The notes below the pieces were generated by a model. It was not told the origin of the DNA, did not search any database, and worked only from the letters and a program-made list of their open reading frames with translations. From NCBI GenBank assembly GCA_020052215.1, contig JAGVPN010000484.1, positions 1 through 8,140 of the forward strand: a stretch of 8,140 bases of DNA, given 5' to 3'. How positions within the stretch are numbered: position 1 is the first letter of the stretch; the number at the start of each line of letters is the position of its first letter. Shown one piece after another: positions 4,628-8,140 of the stretch. This DNA is from Syntrophobacterales bacterium. GTDB lineage: Bacteria > Desulfobacterota > Desulfobaccia > Desulfobaccales > 0-14-0-80-60-11. Both the position numbers and the translations under genes were made by a program.

Positions 4628-5416
4628 ATGAAAAAACTTCTCATATTTTTGAGCGTACTTTTGCTGGTGGCTGGTACGGGGACCACGAGCGCATCAGCGT
4701 TTTACTACGACTTTGAGACTGGAATACCCACTGGGTGGTCCAATATCTCCAATCCGGAGAGCGTCCAGGGTTACGCCGGCCTTGGCTCTGGGACCAGTGT
4801 CTTCAGCGGGAATTTTCTCAGGAATGAAACCGGCGGGTACGGGGTCACGCCGACATCCCCGGTCATCCCGCAGACACCCACGACTCTGACCCTTTCGGGG
4901 CTGCCCACGCATAACAGCATCAGCCTGGGCTTCTTGCTGGCCATCATCGACTCCTGGGACGGCAGTAGCACCGCGAAGATAAGTAAATATCCTGTCGGGC
5001 CGGATAATTTCAATGTCAGGGTGGATGGCAATAATATCTTTTCTAAAACTTTTAGCAATGATCCCAATAAGACCCAGACCTACCAGGGGGCCAAGCTGGG
5101 GAGTGGGCTCAGCGCCCGGGGGTTTAACTCCGACTGGCTGGATTCGGCCTATGACATGGGCCTGGATTCGGCGTTTAAAAATATTTTCCACACGGGCGCC
5201 ACTTTGACAGTGGAATGGTTTGCCAGCGGCCCCGGTTGGCAGGGGATAAACGCGTTATTCGGTAGTATACACGATGAATCATGGGCCATCGACAACGTCA
5301 GGGTTGACCTATTGTTAAACGGCAACCCCGTCCCCCTCCCTCCCACCGCACTCCTGTTGGGCTCCGGGCTATTGGGCCTGGGGCTCCTGGGCTTCCGGAA
5401 AAAGAGAAAAGCTTAA
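4628..5416 (+). CDS. PEP-CTERM sorting-domain exported protein
   Basis: A 262-residue protein. ATG 4628 is preferred because AAGGAG (4614-4619) ends 8 nt before it; ATG 4622 would leave only 2 nt, and starts further upstream add a non-signal extension. Residues 1-24 are a Sec signal (cleavage after SASA). The mature domain opens YDFETGIPTGWSN and closes HDESWAIDNVRVDLL, the pattern of a beta-sandwich (jelly-roll or lectin-like) domain. The C terminus has the PEP-CTERM signal: VPLPP (235-239), a transmembrane helix ALLLGSGLLGLGLLGF and basic tail RKKRKA. Such tails are recognised by exosortase (EpsH/XrtA type) in bacteria making exopolysaccharide, so the protein should end up at the cell surface or in matrix. 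No exosortase gene is in the window. The ligand of the domain is unknown. Confidence 0.88.
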   Translation: MKKLLIFLSVLLLVAGTGTTSASAFYYDFETGIPTGWSNISNPESVQGYAGLGSGTSVFSGNFLRNETGGYGVTPTSPVIPQTPTTLTLSGLPTHNSISLGFLLAIIDSWDGSSTAKISKYPVGPDNFNVRVDGNNIFSKTFSNDPNKTQTYQGAKLGSGLSARGFNSDWLDSAYDMGLDSAFKNIFHTGATLTVEWFASGPGWQGINALFGSIHDESWAIDNVRVDLLLNGNPVPLPPTALLLGSGLLGLGLLGFRKKRKA

Positions 5417-5438
5417 GCTCCCCCCCCCCGTGAAAAAC

Positions 5439-5470
5439 CCGAGGCAGGGCCCAGGCCGGTCCTGCCTCGG
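5439..5470. terminator. Bidirectional intrinsic terminator between convergent genes
   Basis: A perfect 10-bp stem CCGAGGCAGG (5439-5448) / CCTGCCTCGG (5461-5470) with a 12-base loop. On the plus strand CATTTTC follows; on the minus strand GTTTTTC follows. It can thus end both the PEP-CTERM transcript and the mnmG transcript. A run of ten C (5420-5429) lies between the PEP-CTERM stop and the hairpin. The remaining 5471-5663 has no gene that I can support. Confidence 0.85.
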
Positions 5471-5663
5471 CATTTTCTCGCTTCACTATCAATGAGTTGC
5501 AGATATGACCGGCGCAACCGGCATGGCGGGTTGGGTGGGAGAGAGTACGGCATCCCCGGGGTAAACAAAACCGGCACGCCGGCAGAGGACCGGTCTCAAA
5601 AATTCTTTGATCGGCCACCCCAGGCCAAAATCCACCCCAAAGCATGAGCCCCAAAAAGCCCGG

Positions 5664-7553
5664 CTAAGACTCCCGGCCCTGGAGAGAGGCGCCTCTTTTC
5701 AGGTACACCATCAGGACGGCCAGGGCCGCGGGGGTGACCCCGGAGATGCGGGCCGCCTGTCCCAGGGACCGGGGCCGCACCTGCTGCAATTTTTCCCGGA
5801 TTTCTTGCGAAAGCCCCGGCACCCCGTCATAATCAAAGTCCGCGGGGATGAGTTTGCCTTCCCCCTGGGCGAATTTTTTGGCCGTCTCTTCCTGGCGCTT
5901 GATGTAGCCCTCATACTTGTGCTGGATTTCCAGCTGCTCCACCACGGCAGGCGGCACCGGTGGCGCTTCCCCGGCCAGGCGGTACAGGGTGGGAAGATCC
6001 AGTTGGGGGCGCTTCACCAGGCTCAAGAAGGGGGTGGGGACTTTTATGGGCGCGGTCCCCCGGGCCTCCAACTCCCGGTTGACTAAAGCGCTGGGGAAGA
6101 GGCGGCGGCTCCCCAGGCGCGCTTCTTCCTCGCGCATCAACCGCTGCTTTTCCCGGAAGCGGTCCACCGCCTCCTGGTCCACCAGCCCCAAATCGTACCC
6201 CCATTCCAGCAGGCGGGCGTCGGCGTTGTCTTCCCGCAGGAGCAGGCGGTATTCCGCCCGGGAGGTGAACAGGCGGTAAGGCTCCCGGGTGCCCTTGGTC
6301 ACCAGGTCGTCCACCAGCACCGCCATGTAGGCCTGGGAGCGGCTGGGCAGAAAGGGGGGGCGGCCCAGGATTTGACAGGCGGCGTTGATACCGGCCCACA
6401 GACCCTGGCCGGCGGCCTCCTCGTAGCCCGAGGTGCCGTTGATCTGCCCGGCCAGGAACAGACCCCTGATCCGCTTGGTCTCCAGGGTGGCCTGAAGCTC
6501 CAGGGGGTCCACGTAGTCATACTCGATGGCGTAGGCCGGGCGCATCACTTCGGCCGCCTCCAGCCCGGGGACGCTCCGGAACAGGGCCAGCTGGACCTCC
6601 GCCGGCAGGCAGTTCCCCAGGCCCTTGGCATAGATTTCGGCGGTGTCCCGCCCTTCCGGCTCCAGGGTCACCGGGTGGCTGATTTTTTCCGGGAACCGCA
6701 TCACCTTGTCTTCCAGGGAGGGGCAGTACCGGGCGCTCACCCCCTTGATCACCCCGCTGTACAAGGGCGAGAGGTGGATGTGATCCCGGATGAGTTTATG
6801 GGTGGCGCGGGTAGTGTGGGTGATAAAGCAGCTCACCTGCTCTTGGGGAAGCTGAGTGGTGCGCCAGGAAAAGGGGCGGGGCCGGGGATCGCCGGTCAAA
6901 ACGTCCAGGCCGGCGAAATCGATGGACCCGGCCGCCAGGCGCGGCGGCGTACCGGTCTTGAAGCGCCCCATTTTAAAGCCCAGGTCCGCTAGATTGGCGG
7001 CCAGGCCGGTGGCGGCGAACTCCCCGGCCCGGCCGGCGGGGATGCGGCACTCCCCGATGTGGATAAGGCCATTCAAGAAGGTGCCGGTGGTGATGAGCAC
7101 CGCCCTGGCCCGGTAGGTCAGCCCCAGAGTTTCCACCACCCCCACCACCCGGCCGTCCTCCACCAGGAGGCGGTCCACCATGGCCTGCCGGAGATCGATG
7201 CGGGACTCTTTTTCCAGCCGGGATTTCATAGCCAGGCGATAGGCCTGCTTGTCGCACTGGATGCGGGTGCCCCGGACCGCCGGCCCCTTGGAGAGGTTAA
7301 GGGTGCGGAACTGGATGCCGGTTAAATCCGCCAGGTGGCCCATCACCCCCCCCAGGGCGTCGATTTCCTTCACCAGGTGGCCCTTGGCCAGCCCTCCCAC
7401 CGCCGGGTTGCAGGCCATCTGGGCGATGGTGTCCAGGTTGAGGTTGAAGAGCAGCACCGCCAGACCCATCCGGGCCGCAGCCAGCGCGCCTTCACACCCG
7501 GCGTGGCCGGCGCCGACGACGATCAGATCATAGGCTTTCGGATAAAAGGTCAT
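5664..7553 (-). CDS. mnmG: tRNA uridine-5-carboxymethylaminomethyl modification enzyme MnmG (GidA)
   Basis: A complete 629-residue protein, the same length as the E. coli enzyme. With MnmE, it installs the 5-carboxymethylaminomethyl (or aminomethyl) group on the wobble uridine of certain tRNAs, using FAD, NADH, GTP (in MnmE) and methylene-tetrahydrofolate. Visible features are the Rossmann FAD motif [10 protein letters not shown] (Gly14, Gly16, Gly19), the MACNPAVGG block with Cys48, [10 protein letters not shown] with Cys277 (equivalent to the two conserved E. coli cysteines), [36 protein letters not shown], and the C-terminal MnmE-binding region with [22 protein letters not shown] and [18 protein letters not shown]. 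It is cytoplasmic and its start, family-typical, is ATG 7553, though the seven C just upstream give no Shine-Dalgarno. mnmE and rsmG, frequent neighbours, are not adjacent here. Confidence 0.98.
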   Translation of the reverse strand: MTFYPKAYDLIVVGAGHAGCEGALAAARMGLAVLLFNLNLDTIAQMACNPAVGGLAKGHLVKEIDALGGVMGHLADLTGIQFRTLNLSKGPAVRGTRIQCDKQAYRLAMKSRLEKESRIDLRQAMVDRLLVEDGRVVGVVETLGLTYRARAVLITTGTFLNGLIHIGECRIPAGRAGEFAATGLAANLADLGFKMGRFKTGTPPRLAAGSIDFAGLDVLTGDPRPRPFSWRTTQLPQEQVSCFITHTTRATHKLIRDHIHLSPLYSGVIKGVSARYCPSLEDKVMRFPEKISHPVTLEPEGRDTAEIYAKGLGNCLPAEVQLALFRSVPGLEAAEVMRPAYAIEYDYVDPLELQATLETKRIRGLFLAGQINGTSGYEEAAGQGLWAGINAACQILGRPPFLPSRSQAYMAVLVDDLVTKGTREPYRLFTSRAEYRLLLREDNADARLLEWGYDLGLVDQEAVDRFREKQRLMREEEARLGSRRLFPSALVNRELEARGTAPIKVPTPFLSLVKRPQLDLPTLYRLAGEAPPVPPAVVEQLEIQHKYEGYIKRQEETAKKFAQGEGKLIPADFDYDGVPGLSQEIREKLQQVRPRSLGQAARISGVTPAALAVLMVYLKRGASLQGRES

Positions 7554-7569
7554 GGGGGGGAATTTCTGA

Positions 7570-7700
7570 CTTGAATAACTGGGAACAATCGCTCATGAGC
7601 CGTTGGCCCACCCGTAAAGCATGAAAAGATATGTAGGGCGGGCACTGCCCGCCGTTTCGGGCCATCAATTGGTGCTTGAATTACTGGGAACAGATGCTTA
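7570..7700. repeat. Pair of imperfect 26-bp direct repeats around a hairpin
   Basis: CTTGAATAACTGGGAACA at 7570-7587 and CTTGAATTACTGGGAACA at 7675-7692 begin two copies of a 26-base sequence (21 of 26 identical by eye), 105 bp apart. Between them, GGCGGGC-ACT-GCCCGCC (7637-7653) forms a 7-bp hairpin preceded by GTAG, recalling the GTAGGGGCGG hairpins at 4249-4471. This is the mnmG upstream region; it may be a decayed insertion. Confidence 0.6.
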
Positions 7701-7702
7701 CC

Positions 7703-7735
7703 TTAACTGACAAATACCCGGAGATGTCAGTTTAA
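7703..7735. promoter_or_regulatory. Inverted repeat TTAACTGACA / TGTCAGTTTAA
   Basis: AACTGACA (7705-7712) and TGTCAGTT (7725-7732) are perfect complements separated by 12 bases, with TTAA ends on both sides. It lies between the zinc-ribbon gene and mnmG, both on the minus strand. It could be an operator or a hairpin at the 3' end of the zinc-ribbon transcript; there is no T-run. Confidence 0.35.
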
Positions 7736-7745
7736 CTCCAATAAA

Positions 7746-7773
7746 CCTGGCCCCTGGCCCCTAACCCCTGCTC
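7746..7773 (+). repeat. Four degenerate 7-bp tandem units
   Basis: CCTGGCC, CCTGGCC, CCTAACC and CCTGCTC follow in phase directly beside the zinc-ribbon stop codon. The same heptamer is present as two units at 1719-1732 on the other strand, so it is a dispersed micro-repeat of this genome. Confidence 0.5.
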
Positions 7774-7774
7774 T

Positions 7775-8140
7775 TCACCGGTCCCACTCCACCTCCCGGA
7801 CCAGATCGATGAATTCCTGGGACTCGCCGTAGGCTTTCATGGCCTGCTGATAATCGATCCAGGCCTGCCAGAGGCCCACCCACTCCTGATTGTGCCAGTA
7901 AAAGGGGCTATCTTCCCCCTGTTTAATCAGGAGAAAGTCCTCGTACTCCTCCTGGCAGAAGGGGCAGAAGCGGTAGGGGCCCTTTTGGCGCTTGTACATT
8001 TCGTGGGTCTCGAACTGGACCCCGCACTTGGCGCAGCGGGCCAGGCAGCGGGTGCACTGCACCACCTTGCGCACCGCCTCCATCTTCTTGGCCCGGTCCA
8101 CCTTGGTTTTTTTCTTCTGCTCCAGCTTGATCCGGCCTTC
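7775..8140 (-). CDS. Zinc-ribbon protein of unknown function, 5' end missing
   Basis: The minus-strand frame is open to the window edge (8140) with no stop, so the start is probably outside. Internal GTG 8101 and ATG 8083 are possible but lie within a continuous basic helix-like stretch (EGRIKLEQKKKTKVDRAKK). The visible part is 121 residues. It has the cysteine set CTRCLARCAKCG followed about 25 residues later by CPFC; CAKC plus CPFC fit a four-Cys zinc ribbon, and the preceding CTRC gives two extra cysteines. The C-terminal half is rich in aromatic and acidic residues (FYWHNQEWVGLWQAWIDYQQAM, then EFIDLVREVEWDR) and looks helical. There is no signal peptide in the visible part, so it is likely cytoplasmic. 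I do not recognise a named family. The stop TGA is at 7775-7777. Confidence 0.75.
   Translation of the reverse strand, partial: EGRIKLEQKKKTKVDRAKKMEAVRKVVQCTRCLARCAKCGVQFETHEMYKRQKGPYRFCPFCQEEYEDFLLIKQGEDSPFYWHNQEWVGLWQAWIDYQQAMKAYGESQEFIDLVREVEWDR

Noticed and set aside
5298..5654. Minus-strand open frame of 118 codons in the convergent gap
   Set aside because: It crosses the bidirectional terminator and the antisense of the PEP-CTERM tail, and its residue pattern is that of a GC-rich antisense frame.
5607..6399. Several long open frames opposite or out of frame with mnmG
   Set aside because: They are shadows of a gene with complete family motifs; high GC produces such frames.

Overview
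The window is a GC-rich bacterial chromosome segment. Three things point to a Gram-negative member of the Desulfobacterota (former Deltaproteobacteria, perhaps near the Syntrophobacter/Desulfobacca groups): a PEP-CTERM tail of the VPLPPTALLLGSGLLGL type, several Sec and lipoprotein signals for a double-membrane envelope, and intergenic hairpins of the GTAGGGGCGG type. The assignment is inferred from style, not from a database match.

Layout, left to right. Positions 1-819 hold the 3' part of an S58/P1-family (DmpA/NylC-like) self-processing aminopeptidase. Positions 959-1639 encode a HAD-IA phosphatase of the phosphoglycolate phosphatase type. A tRNA with a CAT anticodon follows at 1785-1861, behind a near-consensus sigma-70 promoter. 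From 1901 to 3689 all genes lie on the plus strand and encode small exported proteins. First come two lysine/alanine/proline-rich secreted proteins with matching signal peptides. Then comes a tight three-gene unit with 4-nt ATGA overlaps: two paralogous periplasmic proteins sharing FLWNG, GIGN and YYQxNPGK motifs, and a glycine-zipper lipoprotein. A 63-residue CxxC lipoprotein follows at 3946-4137.

Positions 4138-4627 are non-coding. They hold a likely terminator, a degraded and an intact copy of a MITE-like element (15-bp perfect terminal inverted repeats, 28-bp perfect central palindrome), and a promoter overlapped by a palindrome. These lead to a PEP-CTERM exported protein at 4628-5416. 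This gene converges on mnmG (tRNA wobble-uridine modification, minus strand, 5664-7553), with a hairpin terminator between them that should work in both directions. After a repeat-bearing spacer, the right edge carries a minus-strand zinc-ribbon protein cut by the window end.

The housekeeping genes (phosphatase, tRNA, mnmG) are ordinary. The least explained part is the 1.8-kb cluster of small exported proteins, whose two duplicated pairs suggest local expansion of an envelope module of unknown role. It starts only 39 nt after the tRNA with no visible terminator, so the tRNA promoter may also serve at least its first gene.
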